A program made the position numbers and the translations under genes. Of a DNA stretch of 64,000 nucleotides, positions 24,601-37,384 are shown in pieces. Source of the stretch: Strigamia acuminata. Its lineage: Eukaryota > Arthropoda > Chilopoda > Geophilomorpha > Linotaeniidae. The notes under the pieces were generated by a model. It was given only the letters and a program-made list of their open reading frames with translations, had not been told where the DNA came from and ran no database searches. The DNA lies in NCBI GenBank assembly GCA_949358305.1, contig OX442315.1:26748427-26812426 (forward strand). The letters run 5' to 3'. Position 1 is the stretch's first letter, and every line of letters begins with the position of its first letter.

Positions 24601-27121
24601 AACATTTCTTTCTTTTTTCTAGCACAAAACTCGATGAGAAATACGCACAATTATTACCCAAATTAACTTCTTTATTGAATACAGCTTCGGACAAAACAGT
24701 CCATCTACAAATTCAAGAATGTATTTTGGTAAAGAATGAGTTTAAAATTATTTTTTTATTTTTTATTTACATTTATTTCTAAATTTCAGAGCATATTTCA
24801 ATCACTGTGTGATTATGAAATAATTCTAGGCAGTGAAAATTCACTGTCTCCGTTAGATCAGGTAATAAATGAGACGGAGATTAAAGTTAAATAATTTGCT
24901 TCAAAAATTCGTTTCTTCGCTGTATAGTTGGGAAATGCTTTACCGGCAAAGGATCAAATGGTTTCAATATGTTCGGCACTGTTGGATCATGTGAGCAACA
25001 CTAGTCACTCATTCAGCACACCTCTCTTGGCTTTTCGAACCCTTATAATGATTTTGGAAACAGATCTCGGATTTTATTGCCTCAAACTGTAAGAATATTT
25101 GAGCATTTTGATTTGATTTTGAAAATTTTATTTATTTATTTTTTTTTTATTTCTTTTAGAAATTTCGACAAAAAACCAGAAACTTTACACAGCATTTTGA
25201 ATCGATATTCAACGACATTTAACAAAGATAATGTGGACAGTGTCGGGTCACTGAATATTTGTTTAGATTTCTTTCGTTTACTATATACCGATGATTCAGC
25301 TCAGGTATTTCAGTTTGTGAATCATTTTTTATTAATTTTTTATTAATTTTTCTAATCTTATTAGGGAGTTCCAAGGACTTTATTTTTAACGATCTCCGAG
25401 TTGGCATTTTATATTCAGTGGAAAGTAAACGACGAGGAAGAAGAAATATCTATACATCCTCTTATCAAAATTGAAAAAATATTACAGGTATTAAATTCAT
25501 TCAGCAATTATTAAAAATTAAGGTAAAAATTAAATTTAAAAATAATAACAAATTATATAGGAATTTGTTAAAGAAGACGACGCTTTAGAAGTGCAAAGTG
25601 CCGACAATGTGAGCGCTTTAATCCTTCAGTTGAATAATGAAACGCCAAAAGTGGACCGTGGTAAGTTTCAAATTGATAAATTGAATAAAAATTTCAAATT
25701 GTAATGAATTTTTTACGATTTTTCTCACAGATCTACCCGAACCTAATTTTCTTCAACCTGACACACTGAGTGCCCAGTTTCACGCAAGAGCAATATACGT
25801 GATTAATGAGACCGACGATGATCGGTTCAGCCCGACTTATTGGTTGCTGCAAACAAGTGCCGACGACTCGGATCAAGAAGTCGAACTTGTATCCTGCGAT
25901 CTAGAGAGCATGGCCGAACGATTTTGTCCTGGTTTAGACCTAAAAACAGAGCTTGGTAAAGAAAGCATTACAAAAGATAGTTTGTTACCGTTGAAATGCA
26001 AGAAGAAAGGCGGCAATTCTCAAGGCACCACGCTCGGAAAACGGAAATATCAACCGTTGATCAATCCCGGGCAGAAAGAGAGAAGCGGAAAGAAACCGTT
26101 CAGTGCGTTTTAATGCGTGTCTCGTAATTATTTGACATAATTTACGTAATTTTCGTTTAATTTTCAGTTGCGCCTATGCGAGGCCGTGGATTTTCTCGAT
26201 CCGGAATTCATCCGTCGAGAGCAAACGATCCATTCAGATCACGTCCGCCGAACACGAGTCGCCCACCTTCGATGCACGTTGACGATTTTGTAGCTTTGGA
26301 AACGTTTCATCCCAATGCAGTACCGACTGGACCCACGAACAAACGTCCGAGCAAAGTAATTTCGTTGGAACTAGTTGGAATTTAGCTCTTTAACAGTTAG
26401 TTTTTGGTTAGGACACTGGGAGAGGACGCGGAAGAGGAAACTTCGAAGGCAATCGTGCATTTGGGAATGCGAGAGGGCGCTTTCTTCAAACTCAACAAGG
26501 TGGATCGTACAATTCAAGACGTGGAGATGATAAGAGTGGGCGTGGTAGTAATGAATGTGATTTTAATTTTGATTTACTTAATTTTATGATTTTGTTTTGA
26601 GTGTACTTTGTCTCGATTTAACGAGTAGAATTGTCTCATCAATCAATTTGTTTTCGCAGGGCTTAATCGAAGCGTTTCAAGAGGTAATTCGGGCAATGTC
26701 TCGCCTTGGAACACTAGAAGCAATCAACTATTACCTGGCAAAAATACGGCCAAAGTGAACGTGAATTTACAGCGAAACTTTCCTAGAGGCGGAAGGTAAT
26801 TAGCACACTTTTTTACTCGTGTTTATCGCTCATTTATAATTTTCATTACCAGCCATCTGGAGCCACGAACCGATGTGCGAACAACACCTGGGAATGCCCG
26901 GCTTCAGGAAACGTATGGGCGCTTTCAGAGAACTAGAGGTGGAAATAATAGTGGAAATTGGTCCGGATCCAGAAGCAAGGAAAGGACCGATGGCCGGTAA
27001 TGCAGCTTTTTCACGACCATTTAGCCACAATTTTTACTGATATACGTAATTTATTTTTCATTGTGAATCCGCCAGAGGTAGACGAGATGGAAATCGACAT
27101 GTTCGAGCACTCACGCGTTAA
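18609..27121 (+). CDS. vir: Virilizer (VIRMA/KIAA1429), m6A writer complex scaffold
   Basis: A gene of more than 25 exons. The first exons are 18609-18668, 18741-18853, 18930-19016, 19079-19127, 19205-19346, 19412-19557, 19619-19752 and 19810-20354. The last is 27076-27121 (stop TAA). The N-terminus is strongly conserved with Virilizer: MELLFFDTFSHESN, LDLVQFPDPVYINEVRIIPL, VQADFPGGVRLGATNPSQF and VNDLSKTGASTFEGLG. A Pro-rich stretch, an Arg/Glu/Asp-rich exon ending in two RPRTPP repeats, and an acidic exon (PDDSPDLTVENLSDGEIHEG) follow. A long helical, ARM-like body then begins WVEAMELLPTMLVPGL. The C-terminus has the conserved NTSRPPSMHVDDFVALE and an RG-rich tail (DTGRGRGRGNF..., DGRGRRDGNRH). 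Virilizer is the nuclear scaffold joining METTL3/14, WTAP and others in the m6A methyltransferase complex, and in flies it acts in sex determination and Sxl splicing. Introns are mostly 50-80 bp. The middle exons were followed only by frame and family resemblance, so single borders may be off. Confidence 0.93.
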
Positions 27122-29888
27122 AATTAAATTTTTTCTTTTTTTAAGTAAACAAACTGCATAGCTGAATTCATTTCACAGTCATTCTATGTCATTACGAACG
27201 TCTGTCCGTATAAATTTGAATAAACACTTTGCAAATGGAATTGTTTAGTTAATTCTTGACATTGAGACAACCCCAAGTAAAAACCAAGGTCAACGTGCGA
27301 AAATAGAGTTAAAAAGGAAGGCTAAAAAACTACGTTCAAGTTCATTCACCAGAAAAAGAAAAGTACATAAAGGGAATTTAGTGAAGGTGAATGTACGTGC
27401 AGAAAAATGACGAAGAAAAAATAGCACTTTAGACTCGTTTTTCTCTTCTGACGCGCAAACACAACGCAGAAGACCGGTATCCGTAACTTAATACGATTTA
27501 TTAGGAATTGCAATCACGCATTAAGTCGAAAATCATCCGTATTTCATTTCCGTAGTTTACAAAATTATCATTCAGTATTGAATTTCTTTTAATCCGGTTT
27601 CGTAACTTTAGTGTTGTAAGGCTCGTTAGGTTTTTTTGTTCAGTTGTTTCATTGGTATGCTTTACATAATAAATTTTTCGTTTTTACAACTCTGCCACTC
27701 TAAATGCTAAGTCTCATCACGTGCCATCTTTTTGGAATACATTTTATCTATTTTTAAAAATCCTATTTGGACACTTCAGGGTTGGTCAAAAGTGGTTTTT
27801 CCATTTCCGTGAATAGTGATAATCGTTTTTAATAGGATGAAAGGTTGTGCTTGACGTATTTACTAACGCGTTTCCATGGTGACGAGTGTAAACTTCCACG
27901 AAAGCCCCAAGCGCCAAACAGCAGAGGTTTTTACGGATCCAGTTCTTGCTGACCTCGCATCCCAACCACCCTCTCTCCTTCCTGAGACTTTGACGTCACG
28001 AGCATTCACCAGGCACTACTATTTGAACCCTGTGCTGTGTATCCTGGAGTCTCACACGCTGCAGGGAAGGAAACTCAGCGTCGCATCATCTCGTCTTGAC
28101 GTCTGCCCACAGGTAAGACATGTATTCATCAGCCACTTTGTATTACATAACTCACCAAATATTGCTAGCGCCGGCATTTATTTTCCAATTGCCTTTTGTT
28201 TTTACCGTGTGTTTCAACGCAGTTTACGCCTTTTCATTTTTTGGGGAATATTTCTGAAACGCACTGCATCAAATGAATGATGATCCAAAACTGGACATCA
28301 AAAATCGGCTTTTTCAGCAGCGTATATTTTATATTTTTCATAAATTATTATTATTTTTTTTTCTAACTAAATTATTCAAGCGCGACTTTTTTTGGTTGAG
28401 TGTAATTTCCTGTCAGATGAATGAATATTGCAATCGCACCCGGAACAAGACTTCAAATTCGAAACCAGTTGATGACTATGTTTATTCATGCAAATTTTGT
28501 ATCAATCATTTGATTCCGGTCAACCGAATAGTTTGAACAGAAAATACACCGCGTCTAGCCGAACGCCTCTCTAACCGGCAATTTCCTTTCGTTTCCAAGT
28601 AAATCTCCAAGAAATAAAAATAACAACAAACATAAATAAAAAATTACAAAAAAAAAAATATTGATTGAGGATATAAACGCAACAACGTTTTTTCTGTGTT
28701 ATTTTTTTTTTAAATAAATAAATAAAAAAATTAAATGGATTAAGGAAAAAATCGAATGGTGTGACTATTGATCCAAAACTCAATGAAGGTCACGTTAATT
28801 TAACGACAAGAAATCGATCTTTGCTCGTTTGCTCAAAGGAGCAAATAAAATTTCACGAGATTTAGATGACTCGGATAACATGAAGAAATTTTAGATTCTA
28901 TGCTCTATTTTATGAATATTCAAATATAAAAAATTTAAAAAGAAATTTAACAAAAAAAAGGAAATAAAAACGGTTATATCATCGGAAATATAATTTTTAG
29001 CTTCAGTAAAAACAATTTTTATTACATTTCATTCATATAACAAAAACTGGGTTATGTCGAGGTAGTTAGGCCACGTCTAGTTCTACAGCCCAATTTTAAA
29101 GTTAACATACGAATATAAAATAAAATTAATCATGAAAAAAAAAATTGAAATAATTTAATAGATAAAAGCAGGAATATTACTTTGGTCATACAGGTAAGCC
29201 CGCTTTTCCAGTTCTTGTAATTAGCAAGTCGATTTACATTTTTTTAGCTATAAATTTACTTGTTTACATTTCCCATTTCCATTCAACACTTTGTTGCGTG
29301 CTTTGTCAATTCATGTTTCCATGAATATTCAACAACATCGTTATTATAGGCTGAATTTCATGCGAGTTGTTATCACTATGGTCAGAATTGATTGCGCACA
29401 GTCATAGCAAATTTTCACTTATCATGTTAACATCCTTTTTGGCAAACTCTGAGAATTAATTATTAATCCTTTATTTCAATTTTGTTATTTGTTTGATTGT
29501 GCAACTTTTTTACGCGAAACCCCTCAAGGATTAATACAATAACATACATTTTCTTTTTTACAAAAAAATTACCTACGCATTGTCCGTGATGGTAATAAAA
29601 AAAATGCTAAGTAAACAGTGATTATGACGTCTGATTAGAGACAAATGTATTATCAAATAACAAATTTAATTTCTATGGCAAATGGGAACAAAACCAAACT
29701 CCACCCATTCACCCGAGGCATCATTGTTGAATTAAGTTTAGTTTTTTTTTTTTATAAAATAGTAAAAACTAAAATTTTAGTCTCCATTGAAGTTTATTCG
29801 TTTATTTTTTATCTCTGTGTGAATGAATGAATAGTTAAATATAAGCTGCGTTTCCTTTGCAAATCTTTTCCATAGATATCAAGTAAAA
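27122..29888. other. Intergenic region between virilizer and TEP1
   Basis: No protein-coding exon is supported. A GC-richer block at 27,870-28,112 ends in a consensus donor (CCCACAG|GTAAGA) and is a candidate 5' UTR exon of TEP1. The rest (28,113-29,873) is AT-rich and would be its first intron. The open frame 27,876-28,280 runs across that donor and resembles nothing known to me. Confidence 0.45.
27991..27998. promoter_or_regulatory. CRE/ATF palindrome upstream of TEP1
   Basis: TGACGTCA within the GC-richer block that precedes a strong splice donor at 28,112/28,113. It would lie at or just upstream of the presumed TEP1 transcription start. Motif match only. Confidence 0.35.
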
Positions 29889-32800
29889 ATGGTGGGAAAT
29901 CAGATTTTCGTCTGCATCTTATCAGTAGTCTCTTCACTGACCTTGGTCCATTCCAGTGACCCGTAAGTTAAAACTTATATTTACTGATAAAAATATTTTT
30001 AAAAAAAATATTGTATGTTTTACACTAATTTTTCTGTTTATTTGTAGATTGTACACAATATCGGCCCCTAATACGTTTAGACCTAATAGCCCTTACCAAC
30101 TCATCGTTACAAATCACCAAGCTCCTGGCCCTATTGATATAATAGTGGAATTAAGAGCCGTTGACAACAATGAATCAACACCTCTAGTGGCTGAAGCGAA
30201 GGTTGGAGTTGGAGAAACGAAACGAATTGAGCTCCTTGTAAGTATATTGTGCCCTATTGTGTCACGTAATATTATTTTTATTATTTTAGCGGTTGTTGGT
30301 ATTGCATAATGTTTTAATCCGGAAATAAAACGCACTAAAAATTTAATGTACAAAATCGGCCAAAGGTGTACAAGTTAATTAATTTTTAGAAAATTTGGTA
30401 TTTTTTAGTCCTTGTTAGGTTAAAAACTTTTCTCTGACATAAATCCCAATGTTGCCATGAATAATGGAAAATTCACAAGTGGCACTGAAATCTCATTGCA
30501 GTTTGCTTTTATTTCTATGATGTAAGTAACGTGCTAATGGTGCCGGCCTTGATTGGCAACCATTTGGAATTACCCGCTTTGCTTTACGGCTTTCTGGCTT
30601 TAAAGACAAGTTTTATGTGAAAAAATTGAAGCGTTATCACAGAAATATAGATAAATATTGGAATTTACACTGGGAGAAAAGAAAATTTAAATGTAAAATA
30701 TTCATATTTTAATATTTAGTTATTTTAAGCTATGCTGTAATAAAATTGTTTGTTTTCAAAAGATTTATTTTAAGCAATAAATCTTCTGAAAACAAACAAT
30801 TTTATTAAAGCTTAAAATAACTAAATATTTAAATAATAACTCAACTACACATTCTAAAGAATGGTTTCTGTCAGAAATGTTCCAACCAAGCTTTTAATCT
30901 GAGAAAAACTTTGAAAATGTCGTCTTTGGATAAACTCGGACTGAAATTTTAAAGATAAAATTATTTTCTCTCTATAATCAAGTGGTAGCTATCTTGAAAA
31001 ACAACATGGCAATACTTCCCTCAGATTAACTCCTGCACATCAAACATGAGAATTAAAGAGTATCTCTAAAAAGACTAGAAGTATTGGTAATTTCTTTTGA
31101 TGTAACTAAAAATAAGTAACAATAATTTTTTTTTAATGAGCAAAACATCCTCATTAAAAAATAAAATTAGTTACATCTCACTTTATTTTTGAAAATATAT
31201 CAGGAGTAATTATATAAACATCTACGGAGTATAAAATATACCGGTATTTCAAAATATATCAGGAGTAATTATATAAACATACTTAAAATATACTGGTCTT
31301 TCAAAATTAATTTTTTAAAATTTCTTCCTGATTAATCTAATTATTTTTCCATTGTCAATTTTTTTTAAAATGGTAAATTGTTCTCAATAGGTGGGATCAT
31401 GGAGTTCAGGACTGTATTCTTTGACTGTCAACGGCAGCGGTGGCATTGAATTTTCGAAAACAACAACACTCAGTTATAATGCCAAAACATTCTCAGCTTT
31501 TATCCAAACTGACAAAGCGGTTTACAAACCTGGTCAATTGGGTATGTCTTACTAAAAAAAAATTATTGTAAAATGACTATGATCTAATTTATAACTCGTT
31601 TTATTTTAGTTCACTTTCGTATTATTACAACTGATGTTATACTAAAGCCTGTTGACCTCAAGCAATCAAGCATTTACATTGTTGTAAGTTCTGAACCGCA
31701 AGACACACAGTACAATCTATAATTAAAATGTTGTTACATCTAAAATTTGTATTTTATCCAGGATTCGCAAGGAAACCGTGTAAAGCAATGGTCAAACGTG
31801 ACATTCGAGAAGGGAGTTTTTGAAGAGAGCTTGCAACTATCAGATCAAGTAATTCTGGGAGATTGGCACATTAGAGCCAACATTAAGGACAACCAATATG
31901 TTAAATATTTCACTGTTGATGAATACGGTGAGAGAAAATGCTCTAATTATGAAAAATTACAAAAACAAAATTCTAATAATTTTTATCCAAATCCAGTTTT
32001 GCCAACTTTTGAGGTCATAGTGCGACCACCACCATACGCTATTTACAACGAATCCACTACTTCAATCACCGTTGAAGCGAAGTAAATTTTATTAAATTAA
32101 GTTTTTAAAAAAAAAAACCAATTTAAAGCTCATTATTCATTGTAATGAAACGTTAGATACACCTATGGAAAACCAGTCAAAGGAAAAGTTCTTGTAAACG
32201 TCACCGATTTCTACTGCAAATGGCCATGCTCTCCGTACAACATGAAACCATTCACAACAACAACATCGATCGACGGCACAGCCGAAATTCAAGTCAATTT
32301 GGTTCGAGATCTCGCCCTTCCCGATTGGATGCGACACGACAGACGTTTCGAGATATTCGCGGAAGTAACTGAAGAATTGACCGGTCGCAAACAGAACAGC
32401 AGCGGAGACATCACGATGTACGACTCCAAATACAAATTAGCCTTCTCCGAAAGCGGCAATTTCAAACCCGGTCTTAAATACACGATTACAGTAAGCATCA
32501 AACAAAAGCAAAAATACAAAGAAACACTCTTTTGCAAGTAATCCGTTACTTTAATAGCTTCAAGTATCGCTGCAAGATGGAAGTCCGATTCTAGAAGATG
32601 GGGAAATCAGCGTAAATTATTTCAGCAGTTGGAATTCTCTAGCCAAGACATTGAACTACACCATTCCTAAAAACGGTGAAATTGATGTCGAAATAATCCC
32701 GCCCGAATCGACTGACAACCTGAGATTTGAAGTATGATTAGAAAACAATCCCATTCATAAATGTTACCATTTAAAAAACAATATCAACAATTGCAGACCA

Positions 32801-35800
32801 GTTACAAAGGTGCACGAACCACGTCGTATGTGAGCAAGGCGCAATCACTCAGCGAAAGATATCTGCAAATCACATTGCTCTCGCAGAAACCCAAAGTAAA
32901 TGGTTGCATTCCATTCAAGATTATTGGAATTTAAATTCGAAATTATTCAATTTCCAACAGATTGGCGACGAAGTGGAAGTGCTCGTGGACTCCACCAAAG
33001 AAATCAACGACAATCTGATCGTGCAAGTAATTGGTCGTGGGAAAATCCTACACTACGATTCGGTGGGACCGAGCAACAGCAAGAGTCAACGATTGAAAAT
33101 TAAAATCACTCCAGAAATGGCGCCCAAAATTCGCGTTATTGTTTACTTCGCAACGTCTTGCGGCGAAGTGGTTGCCGATGCACTCGACTTCTCAGTCGAA
33201 GGAATCTTCAAAACCAAAGTATAAACCGTGTTCCGCACCTTTTTGACCATTTTCATTAATAAAATTCTTCATTTCAGGTCGAAATTCACGCAAATCCCAA
33301 CTCGACGAAGCCGGGTTCTCCCGTCGACATCAATATCCAAACCGAAGCTCAATCCTACGTGGGTTTGTTGGCCGTCGATCAAAGCGTGTTGCTGCTCAAA
33401 TCTGGAAACGACATCACAACGAAAGAGGTTTTAGACGACCTTCAATCGTACGAAATCGGACGTCAATCCTATTACTCGTACGGAGGCGGCGGCTATATGA
33501 TCCGTCCATGGAGACCGCCATCCCCATCAACAATGCAGTTGTTCTCAGTACATTTTAGCATTTAGCATTTCGATTTTACCGATTATATTATTTACATTTA
33601 TCTATTTCTTCAATTTAGAATGTCGGACTTGTGTTTTTCACCAATGGACTGTTTGCTCACATTCCGTCTTATGGAGGATACGGAGGTGGAGGCATGTATG
33701 AAGGTGGGGACTTATATGAAATGGATGGTATGTGGTGGTGGAGGGTGCTAGGGAACTATGTGGCTTCACTATCTGTGTTTGTGTCGTGAACAACTTTCGA
33801 GATAATACCAACAAATTAATTTCATCGACTAAAAAATTGTATAAAAGCTGCGTCCTCTAATTTGAGGTAACTGAACAACAAACCTTTGCTACACAACTGT
33901 GCTGAAATGCCGTGAAATGCCCAACTCAGATCCCACAATACTTTTCTCCAGATCTAGAGTCATCCCACAGACTTTCACTAGTAAATAACTCCAAGGAGCA
34001 TTGGAGGATGTTAAACAAGTGCGATCCCCTGTAAATCACCCGTCCAAGTAACTGACCAGGAATAATGCTGCTTGATTTCTGCGTTCAGCATGGCGAGCCG
34101 TTCCCATCCATTTCACAAAGCGCATGTTTGATGCCGTTTATATTAAAGGGAGGGCTCTAATCACTAAATAATCACTAATATTGAGTATTAGTCACACGTA
34201 AAAACAAGTATGACTCTTAAGCAGGCATACTTTGATCCATTAAATCAAATGTTTAAGAGCTATACTTCTTTAAAGTAAGTTTTTTAATATCTGATTATAA
34301 TTTTTCATGTGTGGAATGCAGTTACTACACGTCTGTACAAGAATAGAATTGGTAAATAGATTTTTTTAATGTATAAAATAGCACTTTCTCGAAAATTGCG
34401 CACGAAAATTCTTCTCATTTCATTTTCGTCTTTTCATTCCAGCAGAAACAAATGTGTAATTATTATAACGATTGATTTACAGCTTTGCCGCGTCCGGCAG
34501 TGCAGTTTGCACCTCAGGCATTTGCATCAGGTGCCCCTGCTCCTCGACCACCACCTCCTGCTCGACAACCACAAGAATCATCATTAATGGAGCCAACGAG
34601 AGTCCGACGCCATTTTCCAGAAACATTTTTATGGACGAATGCAACGGCTGGGTAAATTGTCAATTAATAAACAAACAACTGGAAGAGAAATTTTACACGA
34701 TAAACGTTTTCAGTGACGATGGAAAGGTTTCGATCACTGCGAATGCTCCGGACACCATCACTTCATTTTTCATCACTGCTTTTGCGATGAATGAAAACAC
34801 CGGGTTGGGGTTGAGCCAATCACCAGAAAAGGTTTTTTTTTTTCTGTAAATTATTTTATATATCAGTAATTGTTTTAATATTAATTTTTTTAGTTGCAAA
34901 TCTTTCGCCCATTCTTCGTTGCTCTCAATTTGCCATATTCAATTGTACGTGGTGAAGCTGTGGCTTTACAAGCACTAGTTTTTAACTACTTGAAAGAGGA
35001 TGTGGATGTACGATTCAATAATTCAATGTTCTATTTAGCTTAGTATTAATTATATTATTTTTAAAATTTCAGGCTGAAATCACGTTAGAAAACGAACAAA
35101 ATGCTCTGGAATTTGTCGAGTTGGAGAACACAGTTGACGAAGAAAACACATCGCAAAAGAAATTGACAAAGACAATTCGAGTGAGACTGTTAACTATAAA
35201 AAAAATACCACTTAGAAATAAACAAATGATAATTTTTTTAGGCTAAGGCTGGAGAAGGAACTTCGGTTTCATTTTTGGTGTCGGCTAAAAAACTAGAATA
35301 CATCGACATTAAAGTTGTAGCGAGATCGAAAGTTGCCGCCGACGCAATCTTGAGAAAACTGCTGGTTAAAGCTGAAGGCAAAAAAATGTATTCGAACAAG
35401 GCATTCTTGATCGATTTAAGAAATCAATCAAAATTTGAAGAAAAAGTATCGATCGAAATCCCAGAAGGTGCGGTCAGCGAATCGGAAAAACTCGAAGTGT
35501 CCGCCATTAGCGACGTAATGGGATCGACGATCAACAACATCGATCAACTACTGCGAATGCCGTACGGTTGTGGCGAACAAAACATGCTCAACTTCGTCCC
35601 CAACATCGTCATCACCGAATACCTTACGAAAACGAAGCAATTGAACGACGAGATCAAAAGCAAAGCTCTCAAATTCATGGAATCCGGATACCAACGAGAA
35701 TTAACGTACAAACGAAGCGACAATTCATTCAGTGCTTTTGGCAACAGCGACAAAAACGGCAGCATTTGGTTGACGGCATTTGTTGTCAAATCGTTCGTGC

Positions 35801-37384
35801 AAGCTAAACACTACATCACAATTGACGACGCGGTCGTGAGCAGTTCTTTGACCTGGTTGGCCCAAAACCAAGCAAAGAATGGATCCTTCTCCGAGGTCGG
35901 AGAAGTTTTCCATAAAGCGATGCAAGGTGGATCAGGAAAAGGCTTATCGCTTACCGCTTATGTTTTATCCGCCTTTTTGGAAAGCAAGGTACGAATTTAG
36001 CGACGAAAAAGGAAAAAAAATTACTAACTTATTTTTCTTCTATAGGGAATCGATCTTATTCCCGGAACTAGTTCCGTGGAAGATGTCGTTAAGTCGTCTT
36101 TGGAGTATTTGGAAAAGGAACTGCCCAACTTGAAGTCCGATTACGATCTCGTCATTACCACTTATGTTTTGCATTTGGCTGGTAGCAAGAAAAAGGACGA
36201 AGCTTTTGCAAAGATGAACAAACGGGCGAAGACCGAGAGAGATGTTAAGTTCTGGTCCGTACCACTTCCGGTTGTTAACAGTTCGGTATCCTATTACGAT
36301 CGACCGGCATCGGTTGACGTTGAAATGACATCATACGCCATGCTGACTTACGTCCAGCGTGGTCTAATTCCGGAAGCCATTCCCATCATGCGTTGGTTGA
36401 TCTCTAAAAGAAATTCAAATGGCGGTTTCGAATCAACTCAAGTACGTTGAAATAAAATATTTACATTTTTCTATATATATTTACCCTAATTTATTTTTTT
36501 TCCATTTTTTTTCCAGGACACTGTAATGGGAATTCAAGCGTTAGCCAAATTCGCCGCAGCTTTGACGCCACCCGCTGGCTCGAAATTGGACATCGCAGTT
36601 TCGTACGGCTCGAACCAAACGAATTTTGCAATAACGAAAGAAACTGCGCTTATTCTTCACCGAGAACAAGTGATTAGATACTTTTTACGATATTAATTGT
36701 TATGACTAACAACTTTGTATTTAGCTGCCTAGTACTACACGAGATTTAACAATTAGTGCAACCGGAAATGGAGTCGGAGTTGTTCAGGTTTCATGGTCAT
36801 ACAATGTCCTAACAACTGAAGAACGTCCCGCATTCGCAGTCCATGTAAACGCGACTGAAGAAAAGGGAGACTTGATCGTTAAATCATGCGCAAAGTTAGT
36901 TCTCGATAAAATCAAACCCGTGTATTTAAACTAAGTTCTAATTAATCCTTCAGATATACCTACAAAGTTAATGGAACAAGCGGCATGGCAGTTATGGAAA
37001 TCGAATTCCCGTCCGGTTACGTGGCGGATTTAGAAAATCTCCCATCAATAAACACCCAGAAGAAAATCAAGCGAGTTGATACTAAAAATGGCGACACCAC
37101 TATCGTCGTGTACTTCGACAAGATTGGAAAAGAAGTGTGCACAACAGCGAGAGCTCACCGCGCATTCAAAGTGGCTAAAATGAAGCCAGCATTAGTCCAA
37201 GTCTACGACTACTACGACCCAAGTAATAAAAAAAAATAATCAATAAGTTTAAAATAAAATTCAATTATTTATTTTTATTTTAGTTAAACGTGGAGAACAA
37301 TTTTACAGCGCACCGGAAACTTCAGTATGTGAAATTTGTGAAACGGAAGAATGTAAAAAGAAAGAATGTGATAAAAAAGAATAA
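29889..37384 (+). CDS. TEP1: thioester-containing protein (complete, 1442 aa)
   Basis: Twenty-two exons (first 29889-29962, last 37284-37384) sum to 4329 nt, exactly in frame. Exon 1 encodes a signal peptide ([22 protein letters not shown]). Alpha-2-macroglobulin family marks follow: [45 protein letters not shown], a Gly/Pro-rich bait segment (exons 12-13), then [11 protein letters not shown]. Exon 17 carries the thioester motif GCGEQN (Cys941-Gln944). [10 protein letters not shown] places a catalytic-type His at about 1055, 114 residues downstream, as in complement C3. The C-terminus is Cys-rich ([14 protein letters not shown]), typical of insect-type TEPs. These are secreted hemolymph proteins that bind microbial surfaces covalently or trap proteases. 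The long intron 12 (33,728-34,482) holds a candidate 30-nt alternative exon and a 5S-derived element. From exon 17 on the gene is almost identical to TEP2. The start codon lies right after a 3' splice site, so a non-coding first exon exists upstream. Confidence 0.93.
30708..30832. repeat. Large palindrome (foldback) in TEP1 intron 2
   Basis: Two arms of about 55-60 bp, AATATTTAGTTATTTTAAGC...ATTGTTTGTTTTC... and its reverse complement, face each other around a short centre near 30,770. TEP2 and TEP3 lack it at this position, so it is an insertion specific to TEP1, probably a foldback-type MITE. Confidence 0.75.
31190..31310. repeat. Two-copy direct repeat in TEP1 intron 2
   Basis: AAAATATATCAGGAGTAATT followed by ATATAAACAT occurs twice about 60 bp apart. 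TEP2 intron 2 has it once (near 41,590), so TEP1 gained a small tandem duplication. Confidence 0.75.
34018..34105 (-). repeat. 5S rRNA-derived sequence in TEP1 bait intron
   Basis: On the minus strand this reads ...AACGCAGAAATCAAGCAGCATT...CCTGGTCAGTTACTTGGACGGGTGA. It matches the internal control region and 3' half of 5S rRNA (...CACCGAAGTTAAGCAACGTCGGGCGTGGTTAGTACTTGGATGGGTGACC in the animal consensus, compared in segments). It has many substitutions and no intact 5S gene around it. It is best read as a 5S pseudogene or the head of a 5S-derived SINE (SINE3-like) antisense to TEP1. The same sequence sits in TEP2. Confidence 0.6.
34322..34351 (+). other. Candidate 30-nt alternative bait-region exon of TEP1
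   Basis: The bases between GGAATGCAG and GTAAATAG would add [10 protein letters not shown] after residue G of exon 12. The phase is 1 on both sides, so it can be included without a frameshift. TEP2 has the same unit at 44,641-44,670 with one residue changed ([10 protein letters not shown]) and the splice sites kept. Confidence 0.4.

Noticed and set aside
27876-28280. 134-codon frame starting at a good ATG upstream of TEP1
   Set aside because: It runs through a strong splice donor at 28,113 into AT-rich sequence. A non-coding first exon explains the donor better.
31919-32000. Continuous coding through the short stop-free stretch after VDEYG in TEP exon 5
   Set aside because: A GTGAGA donor and a CCAG acceptor remove it and restore the family motif EYVLPTFEV, so it is a stop-free intron in both TEP1 and TEP2.
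35544-35925. Antisense open frames inside TEP exon 17
   Set aside because: They are mirror shadows of a conserved coding exon and are repeated identically in TEP2. They have no features of their own.
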